Shown here: positions 1 to 8,600 of the stretch, piece by piece
Numbering within the stretch: the stretch's first letter is position 1
Layout of the letters: each line of letters begins with the position of its first letter
From: Chloroflexota bacterium
GTDB taxonomy: Bacteria > Chloroflexota > Anaerolineae > Aggregatilineales > Phototrophicaceae
Length of the DNA stretch: 64,000 bases
Reading direction: 5' to 3'
Assembly (NCBI GenBank): GCA_028875245.1
Contig: JAPPEU010000035.1
Location: 151,455-215,454, forward strand
Notes under the pieces: model-generated
Seen by the model: only the letters and a program-made list of their open reading frames with translations
What the model was told of the DNA's origin: nothing
Database searches by the model: none
Translations under genes and position numbers: made by a program

Positions 1-215
1 ACCCGCCGCCCGCCGCGCGTGCTCATGCGCTGGCGAAATCCATGCACACGTTTACGCCGGCGAACCTTTGGCTGCCAGGTACGTTTCGTTGACATTTATT
101 CAGCCTCTATCTTGAATTGCCTTCATTCACAAAGCGCAAGTATAGTTCAGCATTTGCGGCTGGTCAACCGCGCGTGACTACGGAAGTGTATCCCTTTCGG
201 TGGAAACAAAAAAAC

Positions 216-315
216 TTTACCACCGAGGACACCGAGAAACGTAGACTATATGCAATTTCTTTGTGTCCTTCTTTCCTTTGTGGTGAAAATGAATTTCCAC
301 CGACTTCGATACACT
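216..315. repeat. Dispersed intergenic repeat, inverted pair
   Basis: An accaccgaggacaccgagaa block at 219-238 is followed at 265-315 by a block that reads, on the other strand, as a related 'caccacaaaggaaagaagg' unit, so the two halves form an imperfect inverted pair. The 265-314 half recurs in reverse complement at 63951-64000 with two mismatches in 50 bases. The first half recurs at 55718-55739. Repeats of this kind produce spurious 'TTEDTEK' peptides in many genome annotations, and the false frame here reads NFTTEDTEKRR. Confidence 0.75.
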
Positions 316-394
316 ACCGGGACTACAGCCCTGGCAATCGCTTCAATATTCTGCCCCGTAGGCATGCATAACCTCAATAGGGTTTCAGCGCTCT

Positions 395-418
395 GTAGGG
401 GCGTTTCGCCGAAACGCC
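395..418. repeat. GTAGGGGCG-type hairpin repeat, copy 1
   Basis: The GTAGGGGCG head at 395-403 leads into a perfect stem: GGCGTTTC at 400-407, loop gcc, GAAACGCC at 411-418. The same head followed by another self-complementary arm occurs at 55793-55817, also next to an accaccgag repeat. The paired occurrence suggests one family of small, REP-like or MITE-like intergenic elements. No T tract follows, so a terminator role is not obvious. Confidence 0.55.
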
Positions 419-440
419 TGAAAATTTGCAAGATCTGATT

Positions 441-480
441 GAGCTTTCTCTGTGCTCTCTGCGTTCTCTGTAGTTGGTTT
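441..480 (-). repeat. Dispersed repeat of the accacagag type
   Basis: Read on the minus strand this is a run of acagag/gcagag units (acagagaacgcagagagc), the same style as the repeat at 216-240 but in opposite orientation. Non-coding. Confidence 0.5.
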
Positions 481-685
481 TGTCGCATGACTTGCCGGCG
501 CGCATTGCTGTGCGCTTGCCGCTTGCAAAGAATGGCGCAATTGCCTGCTGAGTTGCCTAAGTGCCGCTTGACTGTACAGGCGACGATACAGTAGGATTGC
601 GAGGTCGAGTACCCTGTGAAGCCGCTGCCCGCAAACATTTGCCACGATTTCACAAGTTAAGAACCAGCACGGGAGGCGCGTCGTC

Positions 686-2263
686 TTGCTCCCAGCACAA
701 CATTGGGCATACAGATTTTCTATCGGCGCTGACGATATTGATAGCATCACGAATCTCTTGCTGGAAAAAGAAACGCCGCTAAGGGCCGTGGAGCTCGCGA
801 CAGAAATCATCAAACAGCGCGAGAGCAACATCCGTCAACAGCTGCGACAGAAGTTTCAGGACGCCAAATTATATAGACCGGCCGACCGCTTCGAGCTTGG
901 CGACCGGCTGACTTTTTCGCAATTTGATTATGCCACCGCCAGCGTGGTCGGCCTCAGAACCGGGCAGAGCGCTGACCTGAGCCCGATCAGAATCGCCACG
1001 GTTGAATTCGACGAGAGTGGCCAGCGCCGCCAAAGCAGGCCACGCGAGTTCGTGGTGGAATACGAGAGCGATCATCCGCTCAACAACACGGAATACAATC
1101 GCCATCCCAGTCTCGTTGACACCGACTATACGGTTGACGAGATCCTCAGCGATCCGTCCACCAATATTGTCGAGCAAGTCAACGACGCCTTGGAAGGCAA
1201 TCCTGACCTTGTGCGCATCGCAGGGACCTGGTTCGTGCGCGAGTTGATGGTTGATGTCGATATCGGCAGCCTGCATCTGGCGGAAGCCGTGCTGGATATG
1301 GTCGGCGGCGGGCCCCTGGCGCCCGAGCGGATTCTGAAAGAGATCGGCGGCCTGGGCGACGCGCTCTTGCCGCTGCAAGCCTTTTCGCTCAACTACGCTA
1401 TGAATGAAGATGAGCGCTTTGAAGAAGTCGGGCCGGCCGGTCAAGTCCTCTGGCATTTGAAACGGCTGCTGCCGCGCATGGTGCGCCAGGTGCCGTCCAT
1501 ATTGCAGTACCAGGCCATCGATTACGATCGCTCATTGCTCACGCGCGAAATGAGGCAGCTCGAGTACGACCTGGACGATGAGCATTCGCCGGTGACGTCA
1601 TCGCCGCCCGAAGACGAAGTCAGCTTGACCTTGACCTATCCGCACCGGCGCGTGGGCACGCTGCCCATCAATTCCGAGACCAGGTACATCTTTCCCGCCG
1701 CCAAGACGCCGCGCATCGCCATCACGATTGTGGACGCGATAGACAAAGAAGAATACCCATGCTGGGTCGTGCATGAATTCCGCTATGTCTACGGATTGGC
1801 GGCGATCTACCAGAAGCATCATCTGCCGGTGGGCGCCTACGTTTACCTCAACCGCACAGAGGACCGCAGCCGCATTGAAATCGAATTCGACAATTATCGG
1901 CCGCGGACGGAATGGATCCCATTGGTCGACCGCACGGAGAACGACAGGCTGCGTTTCCAAACTGCCAAACGCGCGATCGGCGCCGAATACGATGAACTCA
2001 TAATCGTCGGCGTCAACAATCTGCCTGAGGTCGACAAACTTGGAAATGAGATTCAAACCAAACGCGTGACCCTGTCCGAGCTGCTGCGGAGCCTCGTGGC
2101 CGAGCTGAGCAGGCAGACGCCACAGGGTGCGGTGCATTCCAAAGTCTTGTACAGCACATTGAATATTCTCCGCCGCTGCCCGCCCGGTCCCATGTTTGCC
2201 ACGCTGATCTCGAATCCAGACTTTGACTATGTCGGCGGCAACTACTGGAAGCTCAGTAGTTAG
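686..2263 (+). CDS. Uncharacterised protein with winged-helix-like ends
   Basis: A 525-residue protein of unknown function. The start is TTG at 686, supported by a strong ribosome-binding site GGGAGG at 671-676. Near the N-terminus (about residues 15-50) the pattern LLLEKETPLRAVELATEII resembles the first helices of HARE-HTH-type winged helices. A second such segment lies around residues 190-225 (AEAVLDMVGGGPLAPERIL), and the C-terminus ends in a wing-like 'FDYVGGNYWKL'. The middle is rich in strand-like, charged segments. No signal peptide or membrane segment is visible. The next gene follows 15 nt later and the third 3 nt after that, so the three form a tight operon. The winged-helix reading is inference from pattern only. 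A DNA-binding or nucleoprotein role is possible but unproven. Confidence 0.75.
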   Translation: MLPAQHWAYRFSIGADDIDSITNLLLEKETPLRAVELATEIIKQRESNIRQQLRQKFQDAKLYRPADRFELGDRLTFSQFDYATASVVGLRTGQSADLSPIRIATVEFDESGQRRQSRPREFVVEYESDHPLNNTEYNRHPSLVDTDYTVDEILSDPSTNIVEQVNDALEGNPDLVRIAGTWFVRELMVDVDIGSLHLAEAVLDMVGGGPLAPERILKEIGGLGDALLPLQAFSLNYAMNEDERFEEVGPAGQVLWHLKRLLPRMVRQVPSILQYQAIDYDRSLLTREMRQLEYDLDDEHSPVTSSPPEDEVSLTLTYPHRRVGTLPINSETRYIFPAAKTPRIAITIVDAIDKEEYPCWVVHEFRYVYGLAAIYQKHHLPVGAYVYLNRTEDRSRIEIEFDNYRPRTEWIPLVDRTENDRLRFQTAKRAIGAEYDELIIVGVNNLPEVDKLGNEIQTKRVTLSELLRSLVAELSRQTPQGAVHSKVLYSTLNILRRCPPGPMFATLISNPDFDYVGGNYWKLSS

Positions 2264-2278
2264 CTGGAAGGACTGTGA

Positions 2279-2719
2279 ATGCCCCTAAATTATCTGATCA
2301 AGCCCAGCGTCGAGACCAAATTCTACATTGACTTCGATTGGTGGGAGCAGAGCCGGGATGATCTGCAAGTTTATCTCCTCACGCATCTGACAGCCGAACA
2401 GCAGCAGACCCTGCAGCAACGAGATTTGCGAGAAGTGTTTGATTACGTTCACCCGGAGACTGGCGAAGTCTTTCCAGTGGACGCGCTCGGCTTGGCGATT
2501 CGCGAATCGTCCAAACGCCAGGATTTCATCACCGGTCGCATCGGCTTGATCGACAGCGTATTTCGCGCCCTGCTCGTCAACGACAATCATCCGCTGAATG
2601 CGCTGGAGCTGGCTAAAGTAACCGGGCGCGACGCCTCGACGATCCTCAAGACCATTGGCGGCGTTCGCATTTACCGCGGGATTCGCCCCTTCCGCAGCGG
2701 CGCCGCGGCTGAAGGTTAA
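2279..2719 (+). CDS. Uncharacterised protein, second gene of unknown module
   Basis: A 146-residue protein I do not recognise. The N-terminal part is acidic and aromatic (FYIDFDWWEQSRDDL, about residues 15-29). The C-terminal third (about residues 90-135) has HPLNALELAKVTGRDAST then KTIGG, which looks like a small winged helix related in pattern to the ends of the preceding protein. No membrane segments. It starts 15 nt after the stop of the upstream gene with GAAGGACTG just before the ATG, and the next gene begins 3 nt after its stop, so translation is probably coupled. Function unknown. Confidence 0.75.
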   Translation: MPLNYLIKPSVETKFYIDFDWWEQSRDDLQVYLLTHLTAEQQQTLQQRDLREVFDYVHPETGEVFPVDALGLAIRESSKRQDFITGRIGLIDSVFRALLVNDNHPLNALELAKVTGRDASTILKTIGGVRIYRGIRPFRSGAAAEG

Positions 2720-2722
2720 GCT

Positions 2723-3139
2723 ATGGCGCGCGTGATCAATACCAATAGCCCCGGCAAGCGGCGAAACGCTCACATGCGCACCATCGCCGAGATTTTGCGC
2801 CATCTCAGTCAACAGCATGAAGTGAATGAGCGGACCAAGGACATGGTCGCGGCGCTTGTAATCAGCCTGCGCGCGATAGACATCACCGTCGAAGAATCGA
2901 TCATCGCCTGGGAAAAGCGCGGCTACTGGAAAAAGGCCGCCGACTTTCAACAGAAGTGGTGGTGGTCTCCCCTCATGGCGAATGCGATTGAAGCGCTTCT
3001 CAAAAATAACGACTGGGACAAAATGCCGGAGACGATGCTCAAACTGTATCCCCACTTCTCCGATATTCAAATAAAGAAACTGACCCGCGATCCGGCCGAT
3101 TGGGACGGCGCCTACAGCAAACTCATCGGCGACGCCTGA
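2723..3139 (+). CDS. Uncharacterised helical protein, third gene of module
   Basis: A 138-residue, basic, mainly helical protein of unknown function. After a short basic N-terminus (about residues 1-15) comes a helical stretch (residues 18-60), then a tryptophan-rich patch (EKRGYWKKAADFQQKWWW, about residues 64-81), and a C-terminal region ending in WDGAYSKL. No membrane segment, signal peptide or known catalytic motif is visible. It starts 3 nt after the previous stop, so it is almost certainly co-expressed with the two preceding genes. Partner proteins of a common complex is the simplest inference. Confidence 0.72.
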   Translation: MARVINTNSPGKRRNAHMRTIAEILRHLSQQHEVNERTKDMVAALVISLRAIDITVEESIIAWEKRGYWKKAADFQQKWWWSPLMANAIEALLKNNDWDKMPETMLKLYPHFSDIQIKKLTRDPADWDGAYSKLIGDA

Positions 3140-3211
3140 GGCCCGGGCGGAACATTCCCGCTCCGCGCTCGTCAACCAGCACCGGGCAGCTTCCACTTAA
3201 CAGGCGCTTGC

Positions 3212-3240
3212 TAGGCAACTTGTATAAGGACTTGTATAAT
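3212..3240 (+). promoter_or_regulatory. Sigma-70-like promoter before membrane protein gene
   Basis: TAGGCA at 3212-3217, a 17-nt spacer, and a consensus TATAAT at 3235-3240. A near copy of the -10 (TTGTATAA) sits just upstream at 3220-3227. Transcription would begin near 3247, almost on the ATG at 3248. Confidence 0.5.
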
Positions 3241-3313
3241 ATGTCCAATGTCAGGTCTTGGCTCCGTGCAGGCGGGCGGCGATTCAGCGCTGGCGGGGAG
3301 ATGCGCAGGCGGC

Positions 3314-3664
3314 ATGGCAACTGAAGCGGCAACTGAAAATGCGCCGGCGGACGAGCATCGCATTGAGCGGCTTGCCTGGTTTGGCCTGGTCGGCGTCTTG
3401 GTCCTCACCGGCTCGCTCCGCGATTGGCTGGCGCCGCACAATGGCATCACGCCGCTGGCCGCCGGGCTCATATTGCTTCTCTCGGGAACGCTCCAATGGC
3501 GGCGGGGGTTGCGCGCGCGCTATACCAACTGGCTGGCGGGCGCGCTGCTTCTGGGCATGGCTGCCTTCAGTTTTCTCGGCAGGCCCGAGCTGGACATGTT
3601 CCTGCCGGTCGTCATCATCGCCATCATTGTTATCGGCCGCGGCACATTCGCGCGGGGAAGCTGA
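3314..3664 (+). CDS. Small membrane protein of unknown function
   Basis: About 116 residues from ATG 3314. A hydrophilic, acidic N-terminus (residues 1-20) is followed by three to four hydrophobic segments at roughly residues 24-38, 47-60, 72-85 and 92-110, the last very rich in Val and Ile. It is an inner-membrane protein with no recognised domain. The frame is also open from ATG 3248, which would add a 22-residue Gly/Ala-rich stretch and fall almost exactly at the predicted transcription start (a leaderless message). I prefer 3314 because the encoded N-terminus looks more normal. The PucR-type regulator gene begins 35 nt downstream and may be co-transcribed. Confidence 0.6.
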   Translation: MATEAATENAPADEHRIERLAWFGLVGVLVLTGSLRDWLAPHNGITPLAAGLILLLSGTLQWRRGLRARYTNWLAGALLLGMAAFSFLGRPELDMFLPVVIIAIIVIGRGTFARGS

Positions 3665-3699
3665 CTAATGACCTCGGGCGGGATATTTGCGGCAGGCGC

Positions 3700-5346
3700 A
3701 TGAGCATCACACGGTCGCAAGAACTCACGGTTGAAGAGATTCGCAAGCTGGCGCTGCCTTTGAGTACGCATATCCTATCCGGCGAAGGCTTGCTCGACCG
3801 GCCGATATCCTGGACGACCATCATTCACCGGGAAGATGACATCGCCTCAAAGTCGGTGCAAAATCGCGAGTTGATCCTCATCGCGCCCGTCAGCAATCCG
3901 CCCAAGGCGCACAACGACACGGAACTTGTGCATTGGGCGGCGGGCGCCGGCGCGTCGGCCATCGTCTTCTGCGGCGGGGTCGGCCCAACCGCGCTCGCCG
4001 AAGCCAAATCGCATGATATGCCCGTCCTCTCGCTGGCGAGCGACGTCCGCATCCGCGATGTCGAAAAGACGATCATCAGCTTGCTGGTGAACCGAAAAGG
4101 ACAGGTGGAAAGACGGGGCACGCAGATCTACCGCCAGCTGACGCAGATTTCCTCGCGCAACGAGGGCATGGACGGGCTGCTGGGCGCGATGGCGCGCTTG
4201 ACCAAGAAAACGGTCATCGTGCATGACAAACGCCTGCATCCCCTATCGCATAAACTCCAACCCGAGTTCGTCGGCATCTGGGATGATATCGAATTCTTCC
4301 TGAAAAAGCAGGACAATCTGCCAGTCGAATTGCATGACCGACATCGGGTTGTCGAAGTCGACCCGCCTGTGCTCATGCAAGCCTTGCCTGTGTCTGGCGT
4401 TGCCCGGCTGGTCGCGCCGATAATCACCAAGAGCCTGGGCCGGGGCTACTTGTCGATCATCGGGCGCGAGAGCGATCTCGATGAAATTGATCAACTCGTT
4501 TGCGAGCACGGCGCCGCCGCCTGCGCCCTCGAAATGGCCAAGCAGAAAGCGGTTAACGAGACCGAGAAACGACTGCGCGGCACCTTCCTGGACCGCCTCT
4601 TGCTGGGCGATGTCAGCCAGCAGGAAGCCATCCGCCAGGGAGAACGTTTCGACCACGACATGACCCAGACGCATGTGGCCTTCGTCTTGTCCTGGCGCGG
4701 CGGGAACCAGCCGTCGCTCCGCCGGCTCGAGACCATCGTCAACGCGGTAATCGCGCAGAAGCAAGCGGCCGCCTTGGTTTGGATTCGAGAACGGGAAGGC
4801 GAAGTGGTCGTTTTTCACGCCACTGACTTTGACGACCCAATCGACCACAGTCTGGCGCTGTCAAACGCGTTCAGCCAGGAGATCAGCAGGCAGTATCCGC
4901 TCAATCACGTGGCGATCGGGCTGGGCCAGGTGGCGCGCGAAGTCAACGTTTGGCGGTCCAGTTACCGCGACGCGGTGCAGGCCATGGAATTGGCGGAAAG
5001 GCTGCAAACCGACATACCGCTTTTCATCGGTGATCTGGGTGTTTATCAACTGATCCTCAGTCTCTCCGACAGAGAGAAACTGGTGGACTTCTGCGATTAT
5101 ACCTTGGGCGCCCTAACCGAATACGATATGCGACAGAACGCCGACCTGATCAAGACCCTGGAAGCCTATTTCAACTGTCATGGCAATCTGTCGCAGACAG
5201 CCGAGTCCTTGATTGTGCACCGGAATACACTGCTTTATCGAATGAACCGCATCAACGAAATCGCCGGCATCGACCTCAACCGGCCCGAAACAAGGCTGGC
5301 GCTGCATCTGGCGCTGACGATTCGCCGACTTTTGTCCCTCGGTTAG
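3700..5346 (+). CDS. PucR/CdaR-family transcriptional regulator 1
   Basis: A cytoplasmic DNA-binding regulator of 548 residues, typical length for the PucR family. An N-terminal PucR-type ligand domain spans about residues 8-135, a variable middle region follows, and the family's C-terminal helix-turn-helix lies around residues 485-545, with the hallmark NLSQTAESLIVHRNTLLYR. The start at 3700 (ATGAGCATC) matches the family N-terminus. The open frame runs further upstream but overlaps the preceding membrane protein gene. Family members act on purine, proline, nitrogen or sugar-acid metabolism genes. The gltB gene lies 290 nt downstream on the same strand and a paralogue flanks it on the other side, so a role in glutamate synthase control is a reasonable inference. 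The effector is unknown. Confidence 0.88.
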   Translation: MSITRSQELTVEEIRKLALPLSTHILSGEGLLDRPISWTTIIHREDDIASKSVQNRELILIAPVSNPPKAHNDTELVHWAAGAGASAIVFCGGVGPTALAEAKSHDMPVLSLASDVRIRDVEKTIISLLVNRKGQVERRGTQIYRQLTQISSRNEGMDGLLGAMARLTKKTVIVHDKRLHPLSHKLQPEFVGIWDDIEFFLKKQDNLPVELHDRHRVVEVDPPVLMQALPVSGVARLVAPIITKSLGRGYLSIIGRESDLDEIDQLVCEHGAAACALEMAKQKAVNETEKRLRGTFLDRLLLGDVSQQEAIRQGERFDHDMTQTHVAFVLSWRGGNQPSLRRLETIVNAVIAQKQAAALVWIREREGEVVVFHATDFDDPIDHSLALSNAFSQEISRQYPLNHVAIGLGQVAREVNVWRSSYRDAVQAMELAERLQTDIPLFIGDLGVYQLILSLSDREKLVDFCDYTLGALTEYDMRQNADLIKTLEAYFNCHGNLSQTAESLIVHRNTLLYRMNRINEIAGIDLNRPETRLALHLALTIRRLLSLG

Positions 5347-5513
5347 CCGACGCTTTGTGCCCGAGGCTAGGTGTGGCGCAGTCCGATTCTACGCGCCGCT
5401 CATGTCAACAAGCGCCAAGCGATGATGAACGTGCCTTGTACAATTTGCACAGGCAATCAGGCAGATTATCCATAACATAATGCAATGCCTCGCCGAACCG
5501 GGTCGGGTAGAAT

Positions 5514-5526
5514 AAATTGACAATTT
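5514..5526. promoter_or_regulatory. Palindrome overlapping a -35-like element before gltB
   Basis: AAATTGACAATTT is a perfect palindrome (arms 5514-5519 and 5521-5526) that contains TTGACA at 5517-5522. A TAATAT at 5531-5536 lies too close to act as the matching -10, so the exact promoter is unclear. About 110 nt separate it from the gltB start. A second partly symmetrical site, TGCCT at 5432-5436 with AGGCA at 5451-5455, lies further upstream. Either could be an operator for the adjacent PucR-type regulators. This is inference. Confidence 0.35.
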
Positions 5527-5636
5527 AAGGTAATATCAGCAGCAAGCGGGCTTGGAGCGCGGCAGAGAGAATCGCCGCCTTGTCCGCCCAAATAGCATTA
5601 TTGCAGGGACCGGCTCAATCTAAAGAAGGATGAGAC

Positions 5637-8600
5637 ATGTTTGATTTGCGCGATCCATCCAAAGACGATCCCTTCGCCGACCTCCATCCCATCGACAGGC
5701 AGCATCGCGACGCCTGCGCGCTGATTTGTTCGGTTCGCAAAGGCGGGCAGGCGACGCACGGCAATGTCAAACGCACGATCGAAGCCCTCACACGCATGGG
5801 CCATCGAACCGGATACATCAATGGTGAAGGCGACGGCGTCGGCGTACTGACCGATATTCCCCGTCAGCTTTGGACGAAATGGCTGGCGGAAGCCGGCCTG
5901 CGTTCGTCCCTGGCGACCGACCGCAGCTTTTGGGTCGCGCATGTCATGATCCCGGCCCACGACCGTACACGCGCTCAATACATCGTCGATCAAATTTGCC
6001 GGCAGATCAGTGAAGTAGGCTTGCATATTCTCGTCGACCGCGCCGGTCGCGTTAATTCAACGGTGCTGGGTCCAAATGCCGAGACGAACGAGCCGGTGTT
6101 CTGGCAGATCGCCGGCATCAACGGGCAAGTGGCGGCGGAAAACCTGGACCGTACGCTATTCGAGTTGCAGGTCCAATTGGAGAGCGAGCTGGAAGTTCAC
6201 TTTCCGTCGTTCTCGGCGCACAGCGTCGTTTACAAAGTCCAGGGCACAATCGAGATTCTGCGCCGCTACTACCCGGAACTGCGCGATCCCAATTACGCCT
6301 CGTCCATCACGATGGGCCACGCGCGCTACAGCACCAACACAAATCCGATATTCGAACGCGCTCAGCCCTTCAATCTGATCGAGCACAACGGAGAATTCAA
6401 CACGATTTCGCGTTTCCGGCTGGAATCCGAAATGCTGGATATTCCCATGGTGGAAAACGGTTCCGATTCGCAAGATGTGGATCGCACCATTTACGCGCTG
6501 TGCATGCGTCACGGATTGGATCTCATTGAAGCGATGGAGCATATCTTTCCGCCCTTTGAGCATGACCTGATCCAGAATGCGCCCGAAATTCACGACATGT
6601 ATGCCGAATTGCGGCAATCCTTCGGTCCATTTGCGCAGGGACCGGCGGCGGTCGTCGCGCGCTTGGGGAATCAAGCTGTCTTCAGCGTCGACGCGCTGGG
6701 GTTGCGCCCCTTGTGGTATGGCGAAACCGAGAAAGAATACTTCGTCACCTCGGAACGCGGCGTCTATGCCCTGGACTCCATGTCGCTCAGTCCGAAACCG
6801 ATGGCGCCGGGCGAAAAAATCGCCATGACCGTCAACACCGGCCAGCCAATCCAGGTGATGGATTATCCAGCGATTCAGCAATACGTTTACAGCAGATATC
6901 GCGACCGGCAGCCTTACCATCCAGCGGCCGGCAGCATTTGGCGCTCCGAGGCGGAAGCGGCCGCGTCCCCGCCCATGGTGAATTACCCGATCCACCCGAC
7001 AGCCAACGGCGGCGGGCAGCAGCAAGCGCAGACGGCGCCCGTCGCTGTCCTCGAACGCGTCGCCGAAGTACAGAAGACGGCGACCAAACTCCCCTGGGCC
7101 GATTCACCGATCAAGGTCAACGCGGCGGTTATGTCCGGCTTCGGTTGGGAACGCTATCACGTGGAAATCGTGAAGACGCTGGCGGAGAGCGGCAAAGAGC
7201 AGATTGGCTCGCTGGGCTGGGATGGCCCCTTGGCCGCCATCAGCAATACGCGCGCCAATCTTGCCGACTTCTTCAAAGAGACCATCGCTGTCGTCACCAA
7301 CCCTTCCATCGATCGCGAGCGTGAGCAGGCGCAGTTTTCCTCACAAGTCTTGATTGGCTGCCGCCCCGAGATTGCGGCGGGCCGCGAAGAAGACGCCACA
7401 TTGATCAGATTGGAAATCCCCTTCCTGCTAGAATCCATTCCCGAATTTGACAACATCGACTGCATAAGAGACATCGCGTCAAAACACGGCACAATGCTCA
7501 TACAAGATCTGGCGGCTGTCTTCGAGGACAAAGTCGCCTTCTTTTCAATGGGCTGCCCGGTGGATACAACAGTCGACCAGGCAGTGGAATCGCTGCAAAA
7601 CCGCGTCGTCGAGGCGGTCTTAAACGGCGCGCAGTGCGTCATCCTCGATGACAGCGCCATCGCTGCGGGCGAGGAATTGTACATCGACCCGCTGCTGGCG
7701 GTTGCGGCGGTGGACCGGGCTTTGCGCCTGGCGGATTTTGCGCCTAATCTGCGCCGGCGCGTTGGGCTGGTCATCCGCACCGGCGCCCTGCGTGACCTGC
7801 ATGACCTGGCCATCTGCTTGAGCCTGGGCGCGAACGCGATCCTTCCCTATGCCATGTATGCCGTGGGCTTGGGGACCGCTCCTCGCGGCAGCAAGAAGCC
7901 ATTGATAACCGAACAGGTCGAGTATTCGCTCGGCAACACGCTCACGGCGATCCACGCCGGCTTGCAGAAGATCACGTCGACGATCGGCTGCCACGAACTG
8001 CGCGGATACGGGCACAGCTTCAGCTCCATCGGTTTGTCGCGCAATATCGCCAACCTGCTCGGCACGCCGAATTATTTCGGCTCGACCGGCCGCGGGCTCA
8101 CCTGGACCTCACTCACAGACGATGCCCAGGAGCGCGCTCAGGAATTCCGTGGCGAAGCGCGCGCGCGCTTGAAGAACCCCGATCGCTTCTACCCCAAGAT
8201 GTGGAAAAAGGCCGAGGCGGTCGCGCATGGCGAGCTGGAATTCGACGAATACACCGAGACCCTGCTCAATCTCGAAGAAAAGATGCCGGTGTCTCTCCGT
8301 CACATTTTGGAGCTCCAGGAGAGTCAGACGCCCATCAATGCCGAAGAGGTGGACATCAGCATCAAGGGCTATGACATGCCCGTTCTTATCAGCGCGATGT
8401 CATTCGGCTCGCAAGGCGAGTTGGCCTACCGTTCCTACGCTGAGGCGGCGCACCTGCTCAACATCATCTGCATGAACGGTGAAGGCGGCGAGATTCATGA
8501 ACTGCTGGGCAAACACCCGCGCAACCGCGGGCAGCAGGTGGCCTCAGGGCGTTTCGGCGTCAATATCGCCTTTTTGAACGCGGCCGATTACATCGAAATC

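Larger units (their letters stand above)
1..685. other. Non-coding stretch with dispersed repeats
   Basis: I see no credible gene here. Short open frames exist on both strands, but their translations come from dispersed repeats and lack a coding look. The stretch holds two repeat types listed separately (the accaccgag/cacaaag type at 216-315 and 441-480, and a gtaggggcg hairpin at 395-418). A sigma-70-like pair, TTGACA at 89-94 and TTGAAT at 112-117 with a 17-nt gap, is present but has no gene soon after it, so it may be chance. The first gene starts at 686. Confidence 0.6.

Noticed and set aside
117..371. 84-codon open frame with an NFTTEDTEKRR stretch
   Set aside because: It translates a dispersed intergenic repeat known to make false proteins; no ribosome-binding site or conserved pattern.
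385..831. Minus-strand frame of 148 codons
   Set aside because: Overlaps repeats and the start of the supported plus-strand gene; it has no recognisable protein character.
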